Below, piece by piece: positions 40,991-49,079 of a DNA stretch of 64,000 nucleotides. The notes beneath the pieces are model-generated. The model was not told the DNA's origin, made no database searches, and worked only from the letters and a program-made list of their open reading frames with translations. The stretch is from a virus: the IMG/VR virus record IMGVR_UViG_3300032282_003280, positions 27,275-91,274 of that record, one strand, 5' to 3'. Numbering within the stretch: position 1 is the first letter of the stretch; each line of letters starts with the position of its first letter. The translations under genes were made by a program, and so were the position numbers.

Positions 40991-42204
40991 TACATTACTT
41001 CTTTATAAATATCAGTTAATGAATTATTCTCCTCTATGAGGAATGCGGTCATCTCTGATTTAGTTGTGGTATACCCGTTTTGAGAATCCCACTTTGAAAC
41101 ACTTTTAGATAGAGCCGGTAACCTAAAAAACTTCATACCCCCAATATCTCTTGACAACTCACTATGCTTATCTCCTGTAAAAATTAGGAAGTTATCGCAC
41201 TCAGACCACTGATCCTTAAACTCTATAGGAAAGTTTTGGGCCAATTTTTCAGGCTTCATTACATCTCCATGATTAAAGGCCATTGCCGTATTTGAGTATT
41301 TTATATACTTTGTGTAGTCAGGTGATATATCAAATGACACATTCTTTTGATTCCTAAAGTATACCTGTAACCAACTTACCATATGCCATCCTACATACTC
41401 ATCATGATTACCCGGAATATAAAGTACTTCAAGTTCATCTGTGTACTCAAGAAGTTTGGTAATTATAGAGGCTTCATGTTGACAAATTAATTGAAAACCT
41501 AGTTGATATGGAAGTATATTTTGTTGGGGTGTAAACTTTACTGTGGCATTTGTCCATTCTGAGTTAAACTCATCAGAACCAATTATATATACTACCTTTT
41601 GGAGATTTGAGGATAAAGATGCCTTCTTAAGAATCTTTACCATTTTATGCTCTATAGAATCAAATCTGTCTGCAATATTATTCTCACCATTTATATCATA
41701 CTTATTAAGGTGAGAATCTTGTTTATTAAAAACCAGGCAGGTATTTGTAAATTCTATCTCTTTCTTTTGTTTCTTTATTTCAGGAGATGCCGGTTTATAT
41801 GTCTTTAGGAATTCTAAGAAGTCCTCCTTAAGGTTGATTGTGTCTTTCTTCTTCTCAGAGAAGAGGGCAGATACTTGGTAACCTTTGCCTTTTTGCTTTG
41901 ACCAATACTGGGATAGCTTCCATTTATTAAGATCTATCTTATGGTCATTTATAACATCTTCTACTGTAGGAGGTTTTTCATAGTAGTAGCTTATATTGTA
42001 GGTACCGTTATCAAAATTCATCTTCTCATAGTTAGAAGAATTATCTTTTTCCGGCCTTACATAGTGACCATCCTCCAGCCTTATTTCCTTATATAAAGAG
42101 ATTACCTCATCAACAGTAATTCCTATTTGAGAGGAATACCACTCAAAACTCTTCTTTCTTGGGATAAGATGCCTGAGATGATCCTTTTTAGTTTTAAAAC
42201 CCAT
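40990..42204 (-). CDS. Calcineurin-like metallophosphoesterase
   Basis: 404 aa. An N-terminal helical region with an HTH-like part (about 1-150) is followed by a metallophosphatase core with recognisable motifs: KQDSHLNKYD (D163, H165), IGSDEFNS (D211), PGNHDE (N266, H267, D268), NHGD (H312) and GDKHSE (about 344-349). The family binds two metal ions and hydrolyses phosphomono- or diesters, including nucleic acids. It is the first gene after the tandem promoter at 42,223-42,282, ahead of ring proteins. Possible roles are DNA processing during packaging or counter-defence against nucleotide signals; no substrate can be inferred. Confidence 0.8.
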   Translation of the reverse strand: MGFKTKKDHLRHLIPRKKSFEWYSSQIGITVDEVISLYKEIRLEDGHYVRPEKDNSSNYEKMNFDNGTYNISYYYEKPPTVEDVINDHKIDLNKWKLSQYWSKQKGKGYQVSALFSEKKKDTINLKEDFLEFLKTYKPASPEIKKQKKEIEFTNTCLVFNKQDSHLNKYDINGENNIADRFDSIEHKMVKILKKASLSSNLQKVVYIIGSDEFNSEWTNATVKFTPQQNILPYQLGFQLICQHEASIITKLLEYTDELEVLYIPGNHDEYVGWHMVSWLQVYFRNQKNVSFDISPDYTKYIKYSNTAMAFNHGDVMKPEKLAQNFPIEFKDQWSECDNFLIFTGDKHSELSRDIGGMKFFRLPALSKSVSKWDSQNGYTTTKSEMTAFLIEENNSLTDIYKEVM

Positions 42205-42222
42205 TAGTATGTAGTTTAACTA

Positions 42223-42282
42223 CAAAGATAAATACTTTTTTCAATATAACCAAAGATAAATAGCAAAATTTCGTTATTCAAA
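42223..42282 (-). promoter_or_regulatory. Tandem interlocked promoters
   Basis: Two leftward TATCTTTG boxes (42223-42230 and 42251-42258) lie 28 bp apart. The TTTG half of the upstream box is exactly 20 bp from the downstream box, so it serves as that promoter's -33. The upstream box has its own TTTG at 42279-42282, also 20 bp away. The first box is followed by an 18-bp leader to the metallophosphoesterase ATG at 42204. Confidence 0.75.
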
Positions 42283-42325
42283 AGGTATTTTGAAAGATTT
42301 GTTATTAAAAATTATTAAAAACTAA

Positions 42326-42349
42326 AATAGCCCCTATACAGAGGCTATT
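42326..42349 (-). terminator. Terminator after the holin candidate
   Basis: AATAGCCCCT and AGAGGCTATT form a stem of nine pairs and one mismatch around ATAC. On the leftward strand it is followed by a U-rich stretch (TTTTAGTTTTT), and A-runs lie on the other side, so it could work in both directions. It ends the lysis unit just before the tandem promoters. Confidence 0.6.
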
Positions 42350-42365
42350 AAAAATTCATATCTTT

Positions 42366-42596
42366 TTACTTATTAACAAGGTTATCATTAACTCCATCTG
42401 CCTTCTTATTAAAGTAATAACCGGCTACAAAACCTGCTAATCCATACATATTACCTACAATTAAGATAGCAAGGTCTTTATCTGCCACCTTACAACATAA
42501 TGAAATACTTGATATAACAATAAGACCAACTATAATAAGAAGAGCTATAATAGAACCTATTGAAGCTTTTGAGAAGTTGAATAGTAAATTCTTCAT
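42366..42596 (-). CDS. Holin candidate (two membrane segments)
   Basis: 76 aa. Two hydrophobic segments, IGSIIALLIIVGLIVISSISL and LAILIVGNMYGLAGFVAGYYF, are joined by a short polar loop (CCKVADKD), with a charged C-terminus (NKKADGVNDNLVNK). Size, two membrane spans and position in the same unit as the GH108 endolysin fit a phage holin or a small lysis-accessory membrane protein that releases the enzyme to the wall. No family motif is available to prove it. It is followed by a terminator and the 42.2 kb promoters. Confidence 0.6.
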   Translation of the reverse strand: MKNLLFNFSKASIGSIIALLIIVGLIVISSISLCCKVADKDLAILIVGNMYGLAGFVAGYYFNKKADGVNDNLVNK

Positions 42597-42603
42597 ATAT
42601 TAT

Positions 42604-42732
42604 TTATTTACCTTGTCTACGATATTTAGATACTGCTTTGTCTTTTGGTCCTGCAAACTTTTTATACCTACGACCTTTGCGTTTACCAAAGGTTACTTTT
42701 AATTTCTCAGAAGAGGATTTAACTTTTGCCAT
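42604..42732 (-). CDS. Small basic (Lys/Arg-rich) protein
   Basis: A 42-aa open frame with good start context, between the terminator at 42,758 and the holin candidate. It begins MAKVKSSSEKLKVTFGKRKG and continues with GRRYKKFAGPKDKAVSKYRR; about 40% of residues are Lys or Arg, and none is Cys. The character is that of a DNA- or RNA-condensing peptide or a ribosomal-tail-like peptide. Position 7 bp ahead of the holin candidate suggests they are translated together. Real coding status is likely but unproven. Confidence 0.5.
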   Translation of the reverse strand: MAKVKSSSEKLKVTFGKRKGRRYKKFAGPKDKAVSKYRRQGK

Positions 42733-42757
42733 TTATTAAATTTTATTTATATGAGAG

Positions 42758-42786
42758 TAAAAAGGAAGGGGGAATAATCCCCCTTC
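42758..42786 (-). terminator. Rho-independent terminator after the 576-aa fibre gene
   Basis: Arms GAAGGGGGA and TCCCCCTTC (nine perfect pairs) with a four-base loop, followed on the leftward strand by CTTTTT. It sits about 50 bp after the fibre stop. Confidence 0.85.
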
Positions 42787-42836
42787 AAGTCCCCAATCAA
42801 TGAGTAAAACCAACAAAACTCATGAAGGGGTAAGTG

Positions 42837-44567
42837 TTATGACGATAAGGTGACTTTTACAACAAACTGTGTAACACCTGTACCATATATAAATGGATTA
42901 ATAGAAATTGTAGCACCGGCACCTAATGTACCTGATTGAGAAGAAGAACCTGGTACAGTAGCACCTAAAGTATCTTGCACCTCTACAGTATAGTTAGTAC
43001 CTGCAGCATTATTATTAGTAAGGCTAAATGCTCCTTGAAGAGTTGTGTTTGGTGAAGTTACTGTATACCAACCTGTATCAAATGTTACATCATCTAGTAC
43101 TGTATTAGCATTGTAGAATGTAGCAGTTGGACTAATCTGAGTAAGAGTAATTGTATTATCCTGAGGATCTCCTGAAGCAACAATTCTTAACATTACTTGC
43201 TTAGGATTATTACTAGCACAAGGTTGACAATCACAAACCATAGCACAGAATGCAGCAGATAAGGTTGGGTCTGATTGAATTGCATCAAGGAGATTAGTTG
43301 CTAAATTTGTATAATTTATAGATGGGGTAAGATCTACCTTCTCAGTACCTGAGTTATAAGATTCTGTAATAGTTATAGAAGATGTAATATCACTTTGACC
43401 TTCTACCTTATCTATTAAATAACCAGCAGAAGCATCACCTGCATCAGCCTTAACTAATTTATCTTCGGCAGTACAATCAATAATTACAGTACCTGGGGCA
43501 GTAATAGTGTCAAATGACATATTAGTGCCAGCAGTCATCTTATTAAGAAGATAATCAGGGTTTGTATCTCCTGAATTAAGTGCAACAAACTTATCAGTTA
43601 TTCCAAGTGAGGGGTTTAACTCAAGGTATATACCTGAGCAAGGATCTCCTGGAGTATAATATGATGTAGTAAATTGAGTAGTATCAAATGCTACTATCCT
43701 TTGTTGATAAGTTGTATTTAAGTATGATAATATAGTATTGAATACAGAGTATAAATCTGCACCTCCTCCAGGATTAGGGTTAGTTATACATGATGTATAA
43801 GTTACATCATCTATATCAAATGTAGGAGAGGTACAAGCTAAATCCCTAATCTTAACTACAGTATCATATAAAGAATCAGTTGTAGTAACCGGAGCTGCTA
43901 AACAAGAGCCAACATTATTAAATGTAGGTAATACTGTTATAGTACTAACTTGAGACTTAAGATCGCATATTTGATCAAGTACTATATTAAATGCATCTGT
44001 AATGTTTGTAGGTGCTGATATTACAGTATAGCATTGATTCCAGTTAGCTGATGAAGGGTCTATACTTGCATCTACTGTACATAAAGCATTAATGACCTTA
44101 GTTATAGCTTGATTTAAAGTATCAGAATTAACTATACCTAAACTAGTACATGATATAAAACCAGGATTGTTAATAGCATCTATCTGATTCTGTAAGTTAG
44201 TTATACCGCTTGTATAAGTTGTACTTGCAAAAACACTAAAATCAGTTGATAGGTCACAAACATATTGAGAGATTGTCTCTGCAAAAGTCTGAGCACTATT
44301 TATGGTCTCTATATCTGATAGACAATAATAATTAAAGTCTGCCCAGTTAGTTCCACCAAGTGCACCTATCGTAGCATCTATATTAGATAATATAGTCTGA
44401 AGATCAGTATTACTATAAGTAACTATGTTTAACAGGTTTGGTCCTGTATACAGAACATTCTGTGCATCTACCTGATTAGTAGAGCATGAACCTGGTGTAG
44501 TAGGACAACCTGGAAAACTATAGGTAAAATAGGTTGGTGTGTTTGAATTACAGTTATTACAACTCAT
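42837..44567 (-). CDS. Fibre/head-fibre-type structural protein
   Basis: 576 aa. The Cys-rich N-terminus (MSCNNCNSNTP...GCPTTPGSC) is followed by many short Thr/Ser/Asn-rich repeats of the form (T/S)D..L..A...I...(I/V)CDLxS (for example DQICDLKSQVSTIT), giving a long helical/beta repeat fibre. The C-terminal domain (about 480-576) is beta-sandwich-like (ATFYNANTVLDDVTF; NPFIYGTGVTQFVVKVTL). A DNA stretch coding CDLKSQV is identical to one in the adjacent 371-aa fibre, so they are paralogues. It is terminated by a strong hairpin. It probably forms a surface-exposed fibre; the receptor is unknown. Confidence 0.65.
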   Translation of the reverse strand: MSCNNCNSNTPTYFTYSFPGCPTTPGSCSTNQVDAQNVLYTGPNLLNIVTYSNTDLQTILSNIDATIGALGGTNWADFNYYCLSDIETINSAQTFAETISQYVCDLSTDFSVFASTTYTSGITNLQNQIDAINNPGFISCTSLGIVNSDTLNQAITKVINALCTVDASIDPSSANWNQCYTVISAPTNITDAFNIVLDQICDLKSQVSTITVLPTFNNVGSCLAAPVTTTDSLYDTVVKIRDLACTSPTFDIDDVTYTSCITNPNPGGGADLYSVFNTILSYLNTTYQQRIVAFDTTQFTTSYYTPGDPCSGIYLELNPSLGITDKFVALNSGDTNPDYLLNKMTAGTNMSFDTITAPGTVIIDCTAEDKLVKADAGDASAGYLIDKVEGQSDITSSITITESYNSGTEKVDLTPSINYTNLATNLLDAIQSDPTLSAAFCAMVCDCQPCASNNPKQVMLRIVASGDPQDNTITLTQISPTATFYNANTVLDDVTFDTGWYTVTSPNTTLQGAFSLTNNNAAGTNYTVEVQDTLGATVPGSSSQSGTLGAGATISINPFIYGTGVTQFVVKVTLSS

Positions 44568-44588
44568 CTATATATTGTTAATTTTTTA

Positions 44589-45704
44589 TTAGTAAGTTCT
44601 TACAATCCAGTAACCATAGATAGTAGGAGGCCTATTCTCGTGTTTTTGATTTCCACCAGTAGAACCTATTGATACATTAGCATAACCAGTACCTGTCTGA
44701 CTTGATTGATTATTTACCTGTGATGTATAATTACTGGTATTACTTCCTCCTGCTGGTTGGAATGCTCCTCCAGTATTGGTACTGTGAGTGTGGCCTGAGT
44801 CTGAGGCACTGTGATTATGAGAAGGCATTTGAGGTACAGTAAGTTGTACTTTATAATCACCTTTTCTATCTAAAATTGCAGTATTTATATCAGGATCATT
44901 TTGTGCAGTAGGATTAACTTGATATATAAGAGTGTTACCATTTATACCAGGCAATGAAGTTGCTCCGGCTGCTGTGTAACCTCTCATATCAGGGGTATTA
45001 TTAAAACCATTACATATATACCACCCATCCATATAAGTTCCTGGGATACCCTTACCTGAACTATCAAAGTTAGACAAAGGAGCATAACTCCACTGAGGGG
45101 TAAATAATGGTACAAATCCTACAATCTGAACCGATGTACTAGAACCGCTACCTGTAACTATAGTTCCTTTATTTTGATTTGACCATATATGTGTTCCTAT
45201 ATAGTTACCTACACGATTATCAATAGTTTGTGCAAGATTTCCATTTTCTAGTTGAGAAGTAAGATTATCTACTTGAGACTTAAGATCGCATACTTCATTA
45301 ACTACAGCTTGTAATAATGATTCTGTTGTATAAGTCCCGGGAGCTAAGCACTTAGGATCATAATTATATGGAGTATTTATCTGAGTAGTTAAATTATCTA
45401 CAAGTTGCTTTAATGTACAATTAGAGTCAAACAATACCTGAAGGAGTACATCTAAAGTTTTATCTTTTCCTATAAGCTGTTGTGACATAAATGTACAACC
45501 CGGTGTAATAGAAGACAATTCTATACCAGTGCCATCAGTAATAGTTAATAACTTAGTAATCACTGCAGTTTCTACTTCAGTAAGAGTATCACCGGTACAT
45601 ATCCCTAACAAAGGAACTGCCTCACCTTGCCATATAGTACAATTAGAAGTAGTAACTATTGGACAAATATTTTTTAAAGAACTATTAGTACAGCCTGAGC
45701 CCAT
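44589..45704 (-). CDS. Tail-collar-domain fibre protein
   Basis: 371 aa. The N-terminus is Cys-rich (MGSGCTNSSLKNIC), the middle has the same VCDLKSQVDN segment as the 576-aa paralogue, and the C-terminal part matches the phage tail-collar pattern: PDMRGYTAAG, VPQMPSHNHSASDSGHTHS and KHENRPPTIYGYWIVRTY. The H-x-H clusters and ENRPP resemble the metal-binding tip of short tail fibres such as T4 gp12. It is likely a receptor-contacting fibre. It follows the 90-aa gene by one base and precedes the 576-aa fibre by about 20 bp. Confidence 0.75.
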   Translation of the reverse strand: MGSGCTNSSLKNICPIVTTSNCTIWQGEAVPLLGICTGDTLTEVETAVITKLLTITDGTGIELSSITPGCTFMSQQLIGKDKTLDVLLQVLFDSNCTLKQLVDNLTTQINTPYNYDPKCLAPGTYTTESLLQAVVNEVCDLKSQVDNLTSQLENGNLAQTIDNRVGNYIGTHIWSNQNKGTIVTGSGSSTSVQIVGFVPLFTPQWSYAPLSNFDSSGKGIPGTYMDGWYICNGFNNTPDMRGYTAAGATSLPGINGNTLIYQVNPTAQNDPDINTAILDRKGDYKVQLTVPQMPSHNHSASDSGHTHSTNTGGAFQPAGGSNTSNYTSQVNNQSSQTGTGYANVSIGSTGGNQKHENRPPTIYGYWIVRTY

Positions 45705-45705
45705 A

Positions 45706-45978
45706 TTAACAAAGAGAATTAGTTAGTTTGCGAATTTTTGAGATAACCTGATTTACATTTACATCACACATCCAATCTGCATTATTTACAACACTTCTTA
45801 GTATATCTTTATATACTATAATGTCTTCATAAGCATCATAATTGATATTTGTATTAAAACCAAATCTTATATTATTGAGTTGTTCAAGACCATATTGTGC
45901 AATCTTTTTGTCTATTACCTCAAAAAGATCACACAACGGAGTCTTACAACTTTTTTCAACAGAAGGGTTTATAAACAT
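45706..45978 (-). CDS. Hypothetical protein in the fibre/lysis unit
   Basis: 90 aa, not recognised. Helical and mixed-charge (MFINPSVEKSCKTPLCDLFEVIDKKIAQYGLEQLNN), with three Cys and no membrane segment. The ATG at 45978 shares its first base with the last base of the preceding small zinc-ribbon gene's TAA (TAATG). It could be a small connector or assembly factor for the collar fibre immediately downstream. Confidence 0.5.
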   Translation of the reverse strand: MFINPSVEKSCKTPLCDLFEVIDKKIAQYGLEQLNNIRFGFNTNINYDAYEDIIVYKDILRSVVNNADWMCDVNVNQVISKIRKLTNSLC

Positions 45979-46091
45979 TAATTAGGTTTGACTTTTGTTT
46001 TACCATAACAGCTTGGACATAAACCGTTGGTAGTTTGACATTGCTTGATTGATTTTCCACAACCTTTACATTTTACTTGACCGCAGCCCAT
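45978..46091 (-). CDS. 37-aa zinc-ribbon peptide
   Basis: A short gene with start ATG 46091 (MGCGQVKCKGCGKSIKQC) and an end CPSCYGKTKVKPN. Two C-x-x-C knuckles, CKGC and CPSC, fit one zinc ion, and the rest is basic. It tiles the gap between two genes with one-base overlap on one side and 13 bp on the other. This strongly suggests a real gene that is below normal size cut-offs. Possible roles are a virion peptide or a small nucleic-acid binder. Confidence 0.65.
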   Translation of the reverse strand: MGCGQVKCKGCGKSIKQCQTTNGLCPSCYGKTKVKPN

Positions 46092-46104
46092 ATATTTGGT
46101 TTTA

Positions 46105-46632
46105 TTAGTTACATTCGCAAGGTTTGATCTTATCTAATAATGACCATGCTTTTGTATACATATCCATTGCTGAGATAATATCACACTGATTTGCTGCTGC
46201 AACACTGCCGTCTATTAACAATCGTATATTACGAAGTTGTTCTTTAAATCTTGATCTTAAAGTACCATTACACTCACAAGAAGCATCTACTGATAAAAAT
46301 ATTCTCTCATACTTAGCTACTATTTGAGCTATGCGCATGAAAGATTTCTCTACCCAAGTTGTAGCATTTGGTGCTACAGAGTACTTCATTGTGTACACTC
46401 CATCAGGGAGTGGCATTGGTTCTAAGCCACAAGCTATATTAAAATGATCAGCAGTGTATATATTTACAGCACGAGGAGTAAATACAACATTTACTTTATT
46501 CCATCCTCCCGGAGGAGTAATTTCCATTGATACATTTGTAGGTGCTACTGCATAATTACTCAAATCTATAACTCCTAGAGAAGTTACAGCATATGTATCT
46601 AATAAAGTAAAATCTAAACTTGTAGTAGCCAT
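46105..46632 (-). CDS. Structural candidate adjacent to endolysin
   Basis: 175 aa, not assigned. The N-terminal half is beta-rich (SLDFTLLDTYAVTSLGVIDLSNYAVAPTNVSMEI) with a Gly/Pro turn PPGGWNKVNVVF. The C-terminal half is helical (RIAQIVAKYERIFLSVD; LKIRL-type segment; CDIISAMDMYTKAWSLLDKIKPCECN). This beta-domain plus helix layout is frequent in crAss-like virion proteins encoded near fibres. The ATG overlaps the endolysin stop by one base, so it is translated with that enzyme. Confidence 0.5.
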   Translation of the reverse strand: MATTSLDFTLLDTYAVTSLGVIDLSNYAVAPTNVSMEITPPGGWNKVNVVFTPRAVNIYTADHFNIACGLEPMPLPDGVYTMKYSVAPNATTWVEKSFMRIAQIVAKYERIFLSVDASCECNGTLRSRFKEQLRNIRLLIDGSVAAANQCDIISAMDMYTKAWSLLDKIKPCECN

Positions 46633-47162
46633 TAATCTTTAAATTGAAATGAATTATTTCTAGCAAGCCATCCTTTTAAGAATACTTGTTGAGAAGAGTC
46701 TGTTCTAACTATTGCATAATAAAAATCTTCTCTACTTTTCTTTAGTGTGGTAAATAGTTTTGCTGAATCAATAGCATTTATTGCCTGAATTGTAGCAGGA
46801 CCTATTACCCCATCTGATTTTATACTTGGAGGTAAAAGTTGTTGAACTTTTTTTACAGCTTTTGCTGGCCCAGAGTTATAGCCCCAATCAAACAAAAACT
46901 CAGCTATAGACTGAGAATTTATTTTGTCTCCACCAACCTTATCCCAATATAATTTTTTAGCTAATTTTTTTACATCATCCTTGGTAATCTTCTTAAGATC
47001 CTGGATGTCTATGTCACCATCACCATCTTTATCATAACCAACTCTTATCCATGTTTCCAGCGTAACACCCATATTAGTGGCACCACCTCTGTCATATTGG
47101 TTATCCACAAAACCTCCTTCATGTCTGAGGAGTACATCGAAGTACTTATCGAAGTTTGCCAT
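46632..47162 (-). CDS. GH108-type endolysin (muramidase) with EF-hand-like loop
   Basis: 176 aa. The start contains the GH108 core HEGGFVDNQYDRGGATNMGVT with the catalytic Glu at residue 15. An inserted loop DKDGDGDIDIQD (44-55) gives Asp at canonical EF-hand/dockerin positions 1, 3, 5, 7, 9 and 12, so calcium binding is likely. The C-terminal half (about 77-176) matches a peptidoglycan-binding-3 type domain (EFLFDWGYNSGPAKAV; GVIGPATIQAIN). The enzyme would cut the glycan chain of the wall at lysis. It has no signal peptide, so it needs the holin candidate. It follows a strong terminator. Confidence 0.85.
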   Translation of the reverse strand: MANFDKYFDVLLRHEGGFVDNQYDRGGATNMGVTLETWIRVGYDKDGDGDIDIQDLKKITKDDVKKLAKKLYWDKVGGDKINSQSIAEFLFDWGYNSGPAKAVKKVQQLLPPSIKSDGVIGPATIQAINAIDSAKLFTTLKKSREDFYYAIVRTDSSQQVFLKGWLARNNSFQFKD

Positions 47163-47175
47163 TTTTTCATTGAAA

Positions 47176-47219
47176 GAAAAAAGAGGAAGGAAGTATCTGT
47201 TTCCAGGCTCCCTTCCTCT
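47176..47219 (-). terminator. Rho-independent terminator after the 359-aa gene
   Basis: Arms AGAGGAAGG and CCTTCCTCT give nine perfect pairs around a 20-base loop, followed on the leftward strand by six Ts. It separates the capsid/connector unit from the endolysin unit. Confidence 0.85.
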
Positions 47220-47244
47220 ATGGGTTTAAAGTTAAATTATTAAA

Positions 47245-48324
47245 TTAAGGTAGTGTAGTAGTAGTAGTAGTAAATACCTCAGGGCTTTCGTCAGTTGGAG
47301 AACCAAAGAATGCAATTACTACATCTATAAAGTTAGTATTACTAGAACTTTGAGGAACTGCTAAGATTACACGATAGTTTTGCTTAACACTTGGGTTCCA
47401 AGCCTCATCTACTGGGGATGTAAACTCAAGATAGAAAGTATCATAAACCTCGTTAGGTTCTACTAGAGATACGAAGCCATTGTTCCAGATATCCCATTTG
47501 AACAGATGCTTAGCAATTGGTGGTACACGATAGCTATGGTAATCCTTCTCCAATTTAGCAATCTCTGCAGACAAACCTATTGGGTAACTACGTTCTTGAA
47601 CTGTAGTAACAGTTGCAAAAGGATCACAGTTATTCCATACATTATAGTCTTGAGTAGTCTCAGGACCTTTGTAAGCCCATGCCCAGAATTTAATCTGATC
47701 ATATTGGTAAGGAAAAGCTGAAGGATCACAACGAGTAGGATCTGGAGCTATTGGAAGAGCATTAATTCGTAAGAAATAACCTCCCATAGTAGGCATTTTT
47801 TCAGCTACTAAGAATTGATTAACCAGAATATCAGCATTAATTTTAGCTACATATGCATCTATCAAAGCCTCTGTATCAACAGTATCACAAGGATCATCAC
47901 CACAATCACAACAAGGAGTTGTAATAGTCCATGAACGAGTTAAACCATTGAAGAAACCTGTGTTTGCATAGAATGACCTAATACGTACAGAGATAGTAAC
48001 ATCTTCACTACATTTAGCAGCAAAATCTGTGATATCTATAATCTGATCAACAACAGATGCATTACCGGCAACTGCGTACCAATTAACTACATTTTTCTTA
48101 TAAATCTTATCAGAACGTACTGAACCTACACCTGGCATAGTAGGTTCTTCATTACCTTGACATATATAAACATAAGGAATGTTAGTCAAGTTACCTGTAG
48201 TTGCAATTGAGTAGTCAGGGCGAAATACACCAATCTGACCAGCCGACAAATTGTCTGTGCTACCTGTTGTAGGGTAAACATTAGTACTTGGTACTACAAA
48301 GAGTAAAGTAGGAGCAAAATCCAT
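47245..48324 (-). CDS. Virion structural protein with C-terminal Thr tract
   Basis: 359 aa. It is beta-rich at the N-terminus (MDFAPTLLFVVPSTNVYPTTG). A central Cys cluster (TITTPCCDCGDDPCDTVD) looks like a metal or disulphide site. A helical, Pro-rich middle follows (VAKINADILVNQFLVAEKMPTMGG), then a beta-rich end. The last eight residues, TTTTTTLP, echo the poly-Thr runs of the distal proteins at 586-2051. Located between the connector genes and the endolysin, it is probably an auxiliary capsid, collar or fibre-anchor protein. Exact role unknown. Confidence 0.6.
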   Translation of the reverse strand: MDFAPTLLFVVPSTNVYPTTGSTDNLSAGQIGVFRPDYSIATTGNLTNIPYVYICQGNEEPTMPGVGSVRSDKIYKKNVVNWYAVAGNASVVDQIIDITDFAAKCSEDVTISVRIRSFYANTGFFNGLTRSWTITTPCCDCGDDPCDTVDTEALIDAYVAKINADILVNQFLVAEKMPTMGGYFLRINALPIAPDPTRCDPSAFPYQYDQIKFWAWAYKGPETTQDYNVWNNCDPFATVTTVQERSYPIGLSAEIAKLEKDYHSYRVPPIAKHLFKWDIWNNGFVSLVEPNEVYDTFYLEFTSPVDEAWNPSVKQNYRVILAVPQSSSNTNFIDVVIAFFGSPTDESPEVFTTTTTTLP

Positions 48325-48355
48325 TTTATTTTCGGAATTTTAAGTATTAAATAAT

Positions 48356-49078
48356 TTATTCGTTAATTTTATTCTTAAGAGCACCAAACTCAACTTGAGG
48401 AGTGTTCTCTGTTTCCATTGCAAGTTCAAGGACTGTTAAGTCTAAAAGCTCATCTGCCAGATAATCAGGCAATTCACTATCTTGAGTTGTAGAAGGGGTT
48501 CCATCAAACTTTATATATCCCTCATAATCAATCAGTTGTGGGTATCTAATATATGACAAACTAATATTGTCAACATTAAAGGTTCCATCAGTATATACTG
48601 TAATCTTATTATCAGATATAACAGCTATACTCTCTTGATACTCAAATGAAGGTATGTAGTTCTTATTGCCCATATAAGTGGACAAATCACCGTGCTTAAT
48701 TATCTTTGAGATATACAGAGGTCTTCCGGAACATTGACCTTTAGTACATAGAGCAAAAAGGTCAAGGGGTAACATGTATTTCTCCTTTAGGAGATTTAAG
48801 TTTCCACTAAAGGAACTGTAAGCACCATTTGATGTATTTACTACAGATAGTTGTTCAAAAGTTTCAACCAAAACCTGTAGGTCTTCATATCTTTTCTTAA
48901 AGGAGTCTAAGCCTAAGTTATAATTATTATTAGTACTTATCTTCCTTTTTATAAGTTTTATTTGAGCTTCATTGAGAGCTAAGATTTTGTCTTCCAGAGG
49001 TATATTTTGATGCTCTGATGACACTTTCTTATTTAGCTTCATGTCAATCTTATAGAGCAAATCTTTTACTGGAATCAT
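48356..49078 (-). CDS. Head-tail connector/ring protein candidate
   Basis: 240 aa. The N-terminal half is helical (MIPVKDLLYKIDMKLNKKVSSEHQ; LKEAQIKLIKRKIS-type) and the second half is beta-rich, with a conserved-looking SYIRYPQLIDYEGYIKFDG and an acidic segment. This is the fold expected of small head-to-tail connector proteins that dock beneath the portal. It is the second gene after the capsid protein and directly adjoins the 324-aa gene by one base. Which ring it represents cannot be settled. Confidence 0.55.
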   Translation of the reverse strand: MIPVKDLLYKIDMKLNKKVSSEHQNIPLEDKILALNEAQIKLIKRKISTNNNYNLGLDSFKKRYEDLQVLVETFEQLSVVNTSNGAYSSFSGNLNLLKEKYMLPLDLFALCTKGQCSGRPLYISKIIKHGDLSTYMGNKNYIPSFEYQESIAVISDNKITVYTDGTFNVDNISLSYIRYPQLIDYEGYIKFDGTPSTTQDSELPDYLADELLDLTVLELAMETENTPQVEFGALKNKINE

Positions 49079-49079
49079 C

